Of a DNA stretch of 5,067 nt, positions 1-5,067 are shown piece after piece. The notes under the pieces were generated by a model, which was not told the origin of the DNA, did not search any database, and saw only the letters and a list, made by a program, of their open reading frames with translations. This DNA comes from an uncultured Alistipes sp. (GTDB lineage Bacteria > Bacteroidota > Bacteroidia > Bacteroidales > Rikenellaceae). The DNA lies in the NCBI RefSeq assembly GCF_902388705.1, contig NZ_CABMQJ010000092.1:1-5067 (forward strand). The letters run 5' to 3'. The translations under genes and the position numbers were made by a program. How positions within the stretch are numbered: the stretch's first letter is position 1; each line of letters starts with the position of its first letter.

Positions 1-951
1 GGCGGTCAGCAGCAGTCCCGTCGCCACTTCGTCGTAGCCGAATTCGTGCTGCAGGTAGAAAGGCAGGGCCACCAGGGCGAGCATCTGCCCGAGGAACGAG
101 CAGACGGACGTGGCGACCGACACCGAGAAAATCGGGATGCGCAGCAGGTCGAACGGCAGAATCGGGTAGGGTTCGCGCAGCTGGCTGCGGATGAACAGGA
201 AGCCCACAATCAGCAGCGCGGCGATGCCTGCCGAGAGCAGGCGCGGATCCAGTCCGTGCGAGAAACCCTCGACCGAGGCCATCAGCAGGCCGAACGTCAG
301 GGCGTTCATTACGGCGTCGCGCCAGTCGAAGCGGCGTTCGCGCACGCGTACGGGGTTGTCGGGCAGGAAGCGGCGGCTCAAAAAGAGGGCCGTCAGCCCG
401 ACGGGGATGTTCACGGCGAAGAGCCACGGCCACTCGGCCACCGAGAGGATGCCCGCGGCAATCGTGGGTCCCGCGACCGACGACACGGCCACGACCGTGG
501 CGTTGATGCCCATGCCGCGGCCCAGTTGTGCCCGGGGGTAGATGATGCGGATAAGGGTGGTGTTGACCGACGTGACGGCCGCGGCGCCGAAGCCCTGCAT
601 GACGCGCGCCAGCACGAGGGTCGGAAGCGACGACGAGAGCGCGCAGCCCACCGATGCCACGGTGAAGAGCATCAGGCCGCCGATGTAGATTTTGCGGTAG
701 CCCACCACGTCGCCCAGCGCCGAGAACGACAGCAGCGAAACCATGATGGCCAGCTGGTAGGCGTTGACGATCCAGATCGAGTCGGCCGACGAGATGCCCA
801 GCTCCTGTCCGATGGTCGGCAATGCGACGTTGGCGATGGCGCTGTCGAGCACCGACAGCGAAACGCCCGCCGCCACGGCCAGAATCGCCCAGAGGCGGTG
901 CGGCATCGGGAGTCCGTCCGACGGCGGCGTTATGTGGGGCAGGGTGCTCAT
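1..951 (-). CDS. MFS exporter, DHA2 (EmrB/QacA-like) family, C-terminus cut by window edge
   Basis: An inner-membrane proton-driven exporter of drugs or other small amphiphilic molecules is the family role; the substrate cannot be read from sequence. The frame is open from ATG at 949-951 to base 1, giving 317 residues of an expected 450-500. Visible marks in order: a first helix ending in LSVLDSAIANVALP (residues 32-45), the DHA2-type signature with Asp36; a WIVNAYQL segment (60-67); the MFS motif A GDVVGYRK (80-87) in the first cytoplasmic loop; RVMQGFGAA (116-124), a motif-B-like stretch with Arg116; and a motif-C-like AVSSVAGP (155-162) typical of antiporters. About nine or ten hydrophobic segments fit before the edge, consistent with a 14-helix topology. 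Met16 (904-906) is an alternative start; Met1 sits only 7 bases from a promoter box. It is divergent from the porin. Family call is firm, subfamily good, substrate unknown. Confidence 0.9.
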   Translation of the reverse strand, partial: MSTLPHITPPSDGLPMPHRLWAILAVAAGVSLSVLDSAIANVALPTIGQELGISSADSIWIVNAYQLAIMVSLLSFSALGDVVGYRKIYIGGLMLFTVASVGCALSSSLPTLVLARVMQGFGAAAVTSVNTTLIRIIYPRAQLGRGMGINATVVAVSSVAGPTIAAGILSVAEWPWLFAVNIPVGLTALFLSRRFLPDNPVRVRERRFDWRDAVMNALTFGLLMASVEGFSHGLDPRLLSAGIAALLIVGFLFIRSQLREPYPILPFDLLRIPIFSVSVATSVCSFLGQMLALVALPFYLQHEFGYDEVATGLLLTA

Positions 952-958
952 CGGAGTG

Positions 959-966
959 CAAAGGTA
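959..966 (-). promoter_or_regulatory. Bacteroidota -7 promoter box for the MFS exporter
   Basis: On the minus strand this reads TACCTTTG, an exact match to the Bacteroidota primary-sigma -7 consensus TAnnTTTG. It is preceded by a run of seven T (complement of 969-975). No TTTG is present at the usual 19-base spacing upstream, so the -33 half is non-consensus. Only seven bases separate the box from the ATG at 951, so transcription would begin within a few bases of the start codon. Confidence 0.65.
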
Positions 967-1058
967 CGAAAAAAAGATGTATCATTCGGTCTTATTTGTC
1001 GCACGGCGGCCGTTGCGGTGTGCATGTTGCAGGGCCCTCGGTGTGCCTGTCCGGGCAT

Positions 1059-1106
1059 AACCGCATGCGCTGCTGCGGTTTGGGAGCGTGGCGTTGCGCA
1101 CGCTCC
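1059..1106 (+). promoter_or_regulatory. Two tandem stem-loops in the leader region of the porin gene
   Basis: Hairpin 1 is 1059-1080: AACCGCA pairs perfectly with TGCGGTT around an 8-base loop. Hairpin 2 is 1083-1106: GGAGCGTG pairs perfectly with CACGCTCC around an 8-base loop. Two bases separate them, and neither is followed by a T run on the plus strand, so they do not look like plain terminators. They end 31 bases before the porin ATG, with an 8-base palindrome CGGGCCCG (1113-1120) between. If the porin transcript starts upstream of 1059 they would fold in its 5' leader. No good plus-strand promoter box was found; the best partial candidate is CTTATTTG at 991-998, which has only the TTTG half. 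A protein-binding role as DNA is equally possible. Confidence 0.45.
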
Positions 1107-1137
1107 GCCTGCCGGGCCCGTTAAAATTCGAAGACCT

Positions 1138-2298
1138 ATGAAAAGAATCCTGTACAGACTCCTCTTCGCGGCCGTTATGGCCGCCTGTATCCCGGCGGTG
1201 TCGTCCGCTGCGCCCGGCGACGGGCAGGCCGGCTCGCTCGACACCCTGCGCCGCGAGGTGAAAGGCATCCGGAAAATCCTCGCTGAGCTGCCCCGCCTGT
1301 CCGGCTACGGGCAGGTCGGCTACCAGTACGAAACCAACCGGGGCGGCGTCGAAGGCGCCGATGCTTCGACGTTCATGGTCAAGCGCGTCCGCCTGATTAT
1401 GACGGGCGACATCTCGAAAGTGTTCGAGTACAAGATGCAGCTCGAGGGGAATTCCACCTCGCGGGGCTCCGATTCGAAAGCGCTCATCAGCATGCAGGAC
1501 TGGTACTTCAAGGCCAAAATCTGCCCGGCGCTGCAGATTTGGGCCGGGCAGTTCCCCATTCCGCTGACCATCGAGAACTACGACATCTCGCCCGGGACGC
1601 TCGAAACCCCCGACTTTTCGGCGGCAATCAACAAGATGGTGTGCCGCAATGCCGTGAGCGGCATCCTGACCTACGGCCGCGACATCGGCCTGCAGGCCAC
1701 GGGCGGGTTTCTTTGGCGCGAAGGGTACAGCATCCTCGACTACAACCTGTGCGTCTACAACGGCGCGCAGATGAACTCCGCGGACGACAACCAGGCGAAA
1801 GACATCGTCGCGCGGCTGACCGTGCGGCCGATGCGCGACCTGCGCATTTCGGGTTCGGTGAACTGGGGCGAGTATCCCAATGCCAAATACGGCAAATACA
1901 TCCCGATGACGCGCTATGCCGTGGGTGCGTGGTACGACAGCGACGGTGTGATGGTGCGCGGCGAATACGCCCATGCGGGCGCGGACACGGGTTTCGGCGA
2001 AAAGGGAACGGCCCGCGTCGACGAACATATGTATTACGTGATTGCCGGGTACAAAATCCGCGGCAAATACATGCCCCTGCTGCGTTACGACGTGTTCGAC
2101 TGCAAACGGAACACCTGCCTGGGCGGAGCGGGGAAACAGCAGGATTTCCTCGTGGGATTCCTGTGGACGCCCCTTTCGCGCCTGAAAGTGCAGGCCGACT
2201 ATACGCTTTCGACGTACGACGCCAACCGGAATTCGGCCGCGGATTTCGGAACCCGGAGCGGCAGTAAGCTGCAGTTGATGGTAATCGGCTATTTCTGA
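1138..2298 (+). CDS. Outer-membrane porin, phosphate-selective porin O/P family
   Basis: A 386-residue outer-membrane beta-barrel channel. Members of the O/P family (Pfam Porin_O_P) pass small anions such as phosphate or polyphosphate in Pseudomonas; in Bacteroidota the solute is usually unknown. Residues 1-24 form a signal peptide with a likely signal-peptidase-I site after SSA (22-24). Residues 33-51 are a short charged amphipathic stretch (LRREVKGIRKILAEL) resembling the N-terminal coiled coil of OprP/OprO. The barrel starts at SGYGQVGYQYE (55-65) with alternating aromatic strands throughout; family-like stretches include QDWYFKAK (120-127), the AGQFPIPLTIENY segment (136-148) and YNGAQMNSADDNQAKD (207-222). 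The chain ends LQLMVIGYF, a C-terminal aromatic beta-signal for BAM insertion. Cys322 and Cys327 flank a four-residue gap in a probable loop. The ATG at 1138 is chosen because it begins the signal peptide; the frame is open far upstream only as antisense of the exporter. Length is normal for the family. Confidence 0.88.
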   Translation: MKRILYRLLFAAVMAACIPAVSSAAPGDGQAGSLDTLRREVKGIRKILAELPRLSGYGQVGYQYETNRGGVEGADASTFMVKRVRLIMTGDISKVFEYKMQLEGNSTSRGSDSKALISMQDWYFKAKICPALQIWAGQFPIPLTIENYDISPGTLETPDFSAAINKMVCRNAVSGILTYGRDIGLQATGGFLWREGYSILDYNLCVYNGAQMNSADDNQAKDIVARLTVRPMRDLRISGSVNWGEYPNAKYGKYIPMTRYAVGAWYDSDGVMVRGEYAHAGADTGFGEKGTARVDEHMYYVIAGYKIRGKYMPLLRYDVFDCKRNTCLGGAGKQQDFLVGFLWTPLSRLKVQADYTLSTYDANRNSAADFGTRSGSKLQLMVIGYF

Positions 2299-2319
2299 CG
2301 CAGGGGCGTCTGCGGCAGG

Positions 2320-2337
2320 CGGTGTGTTCGGTGTGTT
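2320..2337. repeat. Two tandem copies of a 9-base unit
   Basis: CGGTGTGTT occurs twice in direct succession, followed by degenerate related sequence (CGGACGTTCGGGTGTCGG) to about 2355. It lies just after the porin stop codon in non-coding sequence. No function is apparent; simple slippage is the likeliest origin. Confidence 0.5.
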
Positions 2338-2370
2338 CGGACGTTCGGGTGTCGGTGCGGCCGGGCCGTG

Positions 2371-2404
2371 CAACAAAAACGAAGGCCCGGAATCACTCCG
2401 GGCC
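2371..2404 (-). terminator. Rho-independent terminator for the S9 peptidase transcript
   Basis: The arms GGCCCGGA (2384-2391) and TCCGGGCC (2397-2404) pair perfectly over 8 bases with a 5-base loop. Read on the minus strand, the stem is followed by TTCGTTTTTGTTG (2383-2371), a T-rich tail. It lies about 75 bases past the stop codon of the peptidase. On the plus strand the stem is followed by CCCGTCACAC, with no T run, so it is a poor terminator for the porin. Confidence 0.8.
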
Positions 2405-2439
2405 CCCGTCACACAACTATAAAATTTGAACTTTTTATT

Positions 2440-2464
2440 TTAAAACAGGGCTGTGTCGTTTTAA
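2440..2464. repeat. Inverted repeat between the convergent porin and peptidase genes
   Basis: TTAAAAC (2440-2446) and GTTTTAA (2458-2464) are perfect 7-base inverted arms around an 11-base loop. On the plus strand the right arm gives a short T4 stretch, so it could be a weak terminator for the porin. The stem is AT-rich and would be unstable, and no long T tract follows. It starts 16 bases past the stop codon of the peptidase gene. Confidence 0.35.
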
Positions 2465-2479
2465 GGTCGGTGCGGTCGG

Positions 2480-4411
2480 TTACCTGCGGCAGCTTTCGGG
2501 GACGATGTCGCCCTGGGGCTCGATGCCCTTGAGGTGTTTGCCGAGGAATTTCTCCATCGCGCGGTAGAAGTCGAAGCGGTTCTCTTCGTTGTGGAAGCCG
2601 TGGCCCTCGTTGTCCTTGACCATGTAGTCCACCGCAACGCCGCGTTTGCGCAGGGCCTCGACCATCTGGTTGCTCTCGTTGATGTTCACGCGGGGGTCGT
2701 TGGCGCCCTGTACCACCAGCAGCGGGGCCTTGATGCGCTCGGCGTTGAGCGCCGGGGAGTTCGCGCGCAGCATTTCGGCGTCTTTTTCGGGGTTGCCCAC
2801 CATCTCGTACATCATGTCGAGCATCGGTTTCCAGTAGGGCGGAATGGTCTGCAGGAACGAGAAGAGGTTCGATACGCCCACGTAATCCACGGCGCAGGCA
2901 TACAGGTCGGGATCTTTGACGATGCCCTGCAGCGTGGCGTAGCCGCCGTACGAGCCGCCGTAGATGGCAATCTTCGCGGGGTCGGCGATTCCTTTGGCAA
3001 CCAGCCAGTTCACGCCGTCCGTGATGTCGTCCTGCATGGTCTGGCCCCACTTGCCGTAGGCGATTTCGGTGAAGCGGCGTCCGAAGCCCGTCGAACCGCG
3101 GAAATTCATCTGCAGCACGGCGTAGCCGCGGTTGGCGAGGAACTGCGCCTCGGGGTTGAAGCCCCACGAATCGCGGGCCCAGGGGCCACCGTGGGGATTC
3201 ACGACCACGGGCAGGTTCCTGGCGTCGTGCATCGTCCGTCCTGCGGGCAGCGTGAGGTAACCCTCGATTTCGAGGCCGTCGCGCGAGGGGTAGGTGACGG
3301 GAATCATTTCGGCCATCTGCCGCTCGTCGATCCACGGTGCGAGGTCGGCCAGCTTGGTCATCGTGTCCGCTTCGACATCGTAGAGGTAGTAGGCGCCCAT
3401 CGTGCGGTCGCCGCCGGCGTAGACGATGTATTTGTCCTCGGCCTTGTTCGAGCTGCCGATGCCGACCTCATAGCCGCGCAGGTGCTTTTCCATGCGTCCG
3501 AACAGCTCGCCCGCCGCCTTGTCGAAGAAGTGGCGCGTCACGCCCTTGTGGCCCTCGTAGGAGGTGCCGAGCAGTTTCTTCTGCGCGTCGCTGTACCAGA
3601 TTCCGCGCAGGTCGTATTTGTCGTTGGTGTAGAGCTCTTCCAACTCCTCGCACGTCGAGGGGTCCATCAGCACGAGCGCCGACTTGTCGCGCCCGAGGTT
3701 GGTGATGGCGTAGACCAGTTTGTTGTCGGGCGTGAACGCGGCGAACGACACGTCCTCCTTGAAGTTGGTCGTCAGCACGGGACGGAAATCCTCCTGCTCG
3801 TTGTCGCGGTAGCGAATCTGCGTGTTCACGCCGTCGACGATGGCATAGGCTACGCGCAGCTTGCCGTCGTGGTCGGTCTGCCAGCCCTGGATGTCGCCGG
3901 GGTTCTCGCACAGCATCGTCATTTCGCCCGTCGTGAGGTTCAGACGGTAGGGGTCGAAAATCATCGGGTTGCGTTGGTTGGTGCCGATAATCATCAGCGA
4001 GTCGATCTCCTCGAGCGGGTCGATAATCTGCGTGCACACGCCCGGGATGGCCGTGTAGGCTTTCGGGTCGCTGCCGTCGATGTTCACGCCGTAGAGCTGG
4101 AAATTCTCGTCGCCGCCCGTGTCTTTCAGGTAGAGGATGCGGTTGTCGTTGGCCCAGAAGTATCCGGACAGGTCGCGCTCGGTTTCCGAGGTGATGCGCA
4201 CGGCCTGCTTGCCGTCGACCGCCTGCACGAAGATGTTGCGGCGGCTCTCGTAGGGCGCCATGTAGGAGAAGTATTTGCCGTCGGGCGAAATTTGGTACCC
4301 GGTTTTTTCCGTGTTGCGGAAGAATGTTTCCATCGGCAGTTCGGGGGCTGCCTTGGGGGCGCAGGCGGCGAGCAGGGCTGCCGTTGCGGCGAACATAAGG
4401 AGTTTTTTCAT
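2480..4411 (-). CDS. S9 prolyl-oligopeptidase-family lipoprotein peptidase
   Basis: A 643-residue serine peptidase of clan SC that should cleave short peptides, in the manner of dipeptidyl-peptidase 5 or acylaminoacyl-peptidase relatives; exact specificity is not readable. Residues 1-16 are a lipoprotein signal with lipobox LAAC (14-17), so Cys17 should be acylated. The next residues (APKAAPE) lack the acidic run used as a surface-export signal in Bacteroidota, which favours a periplasm-facing location. Residues about 30-370 are beta-propeller-like repeats, for example QISPDGKYFSY (40-50). The alpha/beta-hydrolase domain follows: HGGP (407-410) near the oxyanion site, nucleophile Ser487 in GGSYGGY (485-491), Asp572 in GANDPRV (569-575) and His604 in EGHGF (602-606). 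The triad is complete and the length normal. The start lies 8 bases after the stop of the small membrane protein, implying one operon. No Shine-Dalgarno motif precedes the ATG (ACCCCACC). DPP4 identity is less likely given its shorter length. Confidence 0.93.
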   Translation of the reverse strand: MKKLLMFAATAALLAACAPKAAPELPMETFFRNTEKTGYQISPDGKYFSYMAPYESRRNIFVQAVDGKQAVRITSETERDLSGYFWANDNRILYLKDTGGDENFQLYGVNIDGSDPKAYTAIPGVCTQIIDPLEEIDSLMIIGTNQRNPMIFDPYRLNLTTGEMTMLCENPGDIQGWQTDHDGKLRVAYAIVDGVNTQIRYRDNEQEDFRPVLTTNFKEDVSFAAFTPDNKLVYAITNLGRDKSALVLMDPSTCEELEELYTNDKYDLRGIWYSDAQKKLLGTSYEGHKGVTRHFFDKAAGELFGRMEKHLRGYEVGIGSSNKAEDKYIVYAGGDRTMGAYYLYDVEADTMTKLADLAPWIDERQMAEMIPVTYPSRDGLEIEGYLTLPAGRTMHDARNLPVVVNPHGGPWARDSWGFNPEAQFLANRGYAVLQMNFRGSTGFGRRFTEIAYGKWGQTMQDDITDGVNWLVAKGIADPAKIAIYGGSYGGYATLQGIVKDPDLYACAVDYVGVSNLFSFLQTIPPYWKPMLDMMYEMVGNPEKDAEMLRANSPALNAERIKAPLLVVQGANDPRVNINESNQMVEALRKRGVAVDYMVKDNEGHGFHNEENRFDFYRAMEKFLGKHLKGIEPQGDIVPESCRR

Positions 4412-4419
4412 GGTGGGGT

Positions 4420-4629
4420 TTATTCGTTTGTGTTCTCTTCTTTTGCCGGTTTGCCCTGCTTTGCCGTCTGGCGCCAGATGCTGCCCAGGCAGAGCAGCAG
4501 TACGATTACGACCGGAATATCGCTCGCATGCGAGGCTTCGGGGAACAGCAGCCGGGTGGCGACGTTCACGGCAAAGGCGGCGACGACGAGAAAAACGGTC
4601 AGGATGCGGATGACTTTTTCGATTTCCAT
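4420..4629 (-). CDS. Small two-helix inner-membrane protein of unknown function
   Basis: A 69-residue protein that I do not recognise as a named family. It starts MEIEKVIRIL, with a first hydrophobic helix at about residues 6-29, a short polar turn with PEASHASD (30-37), a second helix at about 38-52 (IPVVIVLLLCLGSIW), and a charged tail rich in Lys and Glu (53-69). Arg53, Lys57, Lys60 and Lys63 after helix 2 suggest both ends are cytoplasmic. An in-frame ATG at 4660-4662 would add 11 residues, but it lies inside the promoter -7 box and upstream of the expected transcript start, so the ATG at 4627-4629 is preferred. It is the first gene of a likely two-gene operon with the S9 lipoprotein peptidase, 8 bases away. 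A role alongside the peptidase is only an inference from position. Confidence 0.75.
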   Translation of the reverse strand: MEIEKVIRILTVFLVVAAFAVNVATRLLFPEASHASDIPVVIVLLLCLGSIWRQTAKQGKPAKEENTNE

Positions 4630-4655
4630 AGGGTGTCTTTTTAGTATCGACGCTG

Positions 4656-4686
4656 CAAACATACGAAAGAATTTTTGAATAACAAA
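4656..4686 (-). promoter_or_regulatory. Consensus Bacteroidota promoter for the small membrane protein / peptidase operon
   Basis: On the minus strand a TTTG (complement of 4683-4686) is followed by exactly 19 bases and then TATGTTTG (complement of 4656-4663). This matches the Bacteroidota primary-sigma layout of a -33 TTTG and a -7 TAnnTTTG. Transcription should begin about 4649-4651, leaving a leader of roughly 20 bases before the ATG at 4629. It is the best promoter in the window. Confidence 0.85.
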
Positions 4687-4718
4687 TAAAATTTATTGTT
4701 TTTCGATAAAAATTTTAT
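4681..4718. repeat. AT-rich inverted repeats overlapping the -33 box
   Basis: Bases 4681-4700 form an inverted repeat, AACAA(A)TAAA against TTTATTGTT, nine paired positions with one bulged A; it covers the -33 TTTG of the operon promoter. A second palindrome at 4706-4718 pairs ATAAAA with TTTTAT around a central A. Their centres lie about 21 bases apart, two helical turns. This could be an operator pair, or an A-tract upstream element that bends DNA or helps polymerase bind. AT-rich DNA makes such palindromes easily by chance. Confidence 0.35.
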
Positions 4719-4751
4719 GATAAGCGTGTCTTTGCTGTCTGGGAGCAATAT

Positions 4752-4776
4752 AAAAAAAACGCCCGCAGGCGTTTTT
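4752..4776 (-). terminator. Strong rho-independent terminator for the U32-like gene
   Basis: AAAAACGCC (4755-4763) and GGCGTTTTT (4768-4776) pair perfectly around the loop CGCA. On the minus strand the stem is followed by a run of eight T in total (complement of 4752-4759). It begins 28 bases past the stop codon of the gene ending at 4805. The plus strand also has a five-T tail, so it may work in both directions, but no plus-strand gene precedes it here. It insulates the next operon, whose promoter lies about 70 bases beyond. Confidence 0.88.
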
Positions 4777-4804
4777 CAATGACGACGGATGTGTCGTTTC
4801 AATC

Positions 4805-5067
4805 TTATTGCGCGTCGACGAATTTGTAGAGCTGGTCGCCGCGGCGGATTACCTCTTCGGTGTGCACGGCGCAGAGGGTGCCCTGCGATACGGACTGTAC
4901 CGGCGTGCCGTCCGTGTCGTGCAGCTCCGTGAGCGTCTGGCAGGCGACCCCCGTGGTGGCGCCCATGAAGAAGATTTCCTCGCCGACGGCCAGCGGGGCC
5001 GCTTCGACCAGCACTTCGGCCACCGATATTTTTTTGTAGAAGTTGGTCACCTTGCCCACGTAGACCT
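4805..5067 (-). CDS. C-terminal beta-barrel domain, probably of a U32-family peptidase / tRNA-hydroxylation protein; N-terminus cut by window edge
   Basis: The frame is open from the right edge to TAA at 4805-4807, giving 86 visible residues. They read as an EF-Tu domain-2-like small beta-barrel: VYVGKVTNFYKK, then SVAEVLVE, PLAVGEEIFFMGATTG, a GTPVQSVSQGTL stretch and a closing VIRRGDQLYKFV. This pattern (GKVT-x-F/Y near the start, an L-x-VG-[DE]-E-I turn, G-x-TTG, then RRGD-x-LYK at the end) is what I associate with the C-terminal domain of Bacteroidota U32-family proteins. Characterised U32 relatives include TrhP/YegQ, acting in 5-hydroxyuridine formation on tRNA, and YhbU-type proteins. 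The catalytic U32 domain lies outside the window, so the assignment is moderate; a stand-alone elongation-factor-like protein is the main alternative. The GTG at 5057-5059 is very likely an internal Val, because the frame continues upstream with Val-Tyr and no stop. Confidence 0.65.
   Translation of the reverse strand, partial: VYVGKVTNFYKKISVAEVLVEAAPLAVGEEIFFMGATTGVACQTLTELHDTDGTPVQSVSQGTLCAVHTEEVIRRGDQLYKFVDAQ

Noticed and set aside
46..1137. Open plus-strand frame upstream of and in phase with the porin (up to 750 residues in total)
   Set aside because: It is antisense to the exporter, whose minus-strand reading carries clear MFS motifs. The plus translation is low-complexity, rich in Arg, His, Glu and Gln, with no domain. 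The porin signal peptide begins at 1138.
1168..1197. Possible lipoprotein cysteine (Cys17) in the porin signal peptide
   Set aside because: The residues before it (VMAAC) are a poor lipobox with Met at -3, and a good signal-peptidase-I site (SSA then APG) follows. Porins are not normally lipidated.
982..2412. 476-residue minus-strand frame opposite the porin
   Set aside because: It is the complement of a high-GC coding sequence and runs through the peptidase-gene terminator; its translation has no recognisable domain, while the plus strand encodes a complete porin.
2534..4678. 714-residue plus-strand frame opposite the peptidase
   Set aside because: It is a Val/Ala/His-rich shadow produced by codon bias of the S9 gene; the minus strand has all catalytic motifs in order. 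It also spans the small membrane gene and the operon promoter.
4782..4797. Short inverted repeat ACGAC/GTCGT after the stop codon of the right-hand gene
   Set aside because: The stem is only 5 bases with no T tract, and a much stronger terminator lies immediately beyond it.
5057..5059. GTG as a start codon for an 84-residue protein
   Set aside because: The frame continues upstream to the window edge without a stop, and the domain is usually the C-terminal part of a larger protein.
1..5067. CRISPR array, tRNA/rRNA gene, insertion sequence, integrase, toxin-antitoxin or defence genes
   Set aside because: No spaced direct repeats, RNA-gene signatures, transposase motifs or terminal inverted repeats were found on either strand by reading.

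Overview
The window looks like chromosomal DNA of a GC-rich Bacteroidota, most likely a gut Alistipes/Rikenellaceae-type organism (an inference from protein style and codon use). Supporting signs are two Bacteroidota-type promoter boxes (TAnnTTTG), a porin of the O/P family, a lipoprotein S9 peptidase, strong G/C preference at third codon positions, and no Shine-Dalgarno motif (GGAGG-like) before any of the four visible start codons.

Layout. (1) 1-951, minus: N-terminal two thirds of a DHA2/EmrB-QacA-type major facilitator exporter, cut by the left edge. (2) 952-1137: divergent intergenic region with the exporter's promoter box on the minus strand and two tandem stem-loops just ahead of the porin. 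(3) 1138-2298, plus: complete outer-membrane porin of the phosphate-selective porin O/P family. (4) 2299-2479: convergent intergenic region with a clear minus-strand terminator and a weaker inverted repeat. (5) 2480-4411, minus: complete S9 prolyl-oligopeptidase-family lipoprotein with an intact Ser-Asp-His triad. (6) 4420-4629, minus: small two-helix membrane protein, 8 bases upstream of the peptidase and probably co-transcribed from a textbook promoter at 4656-4686. (7) 4630-4804: AT-rich intergenic region with that promoter, inverted repeats around its -33 box, and a strong terminator for the next gene. (8) 4805-5067, minus: C-terminal beta-barrel domain of a protein, probably a U32 peptidase/tRNA-hydroxylation-type protein, cut by the right edge.

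Functionally this is an envelope-centred neighbourhood: an inner-membrane exporter, an outer-membrane porin, and a membrane-anchored peptidase with a small membrane partner. No mobile element, CRISPR array, RNA gene or defence cassette is visible. I do not see a new multi-gene system. The points most worth attention are regulatory: a possibly leaderless exporter mRNA, a promoter that fixes the start of the small membrane protein, a bulged inverted repeat over its -33 box, and twin hairpins in the porin leader.
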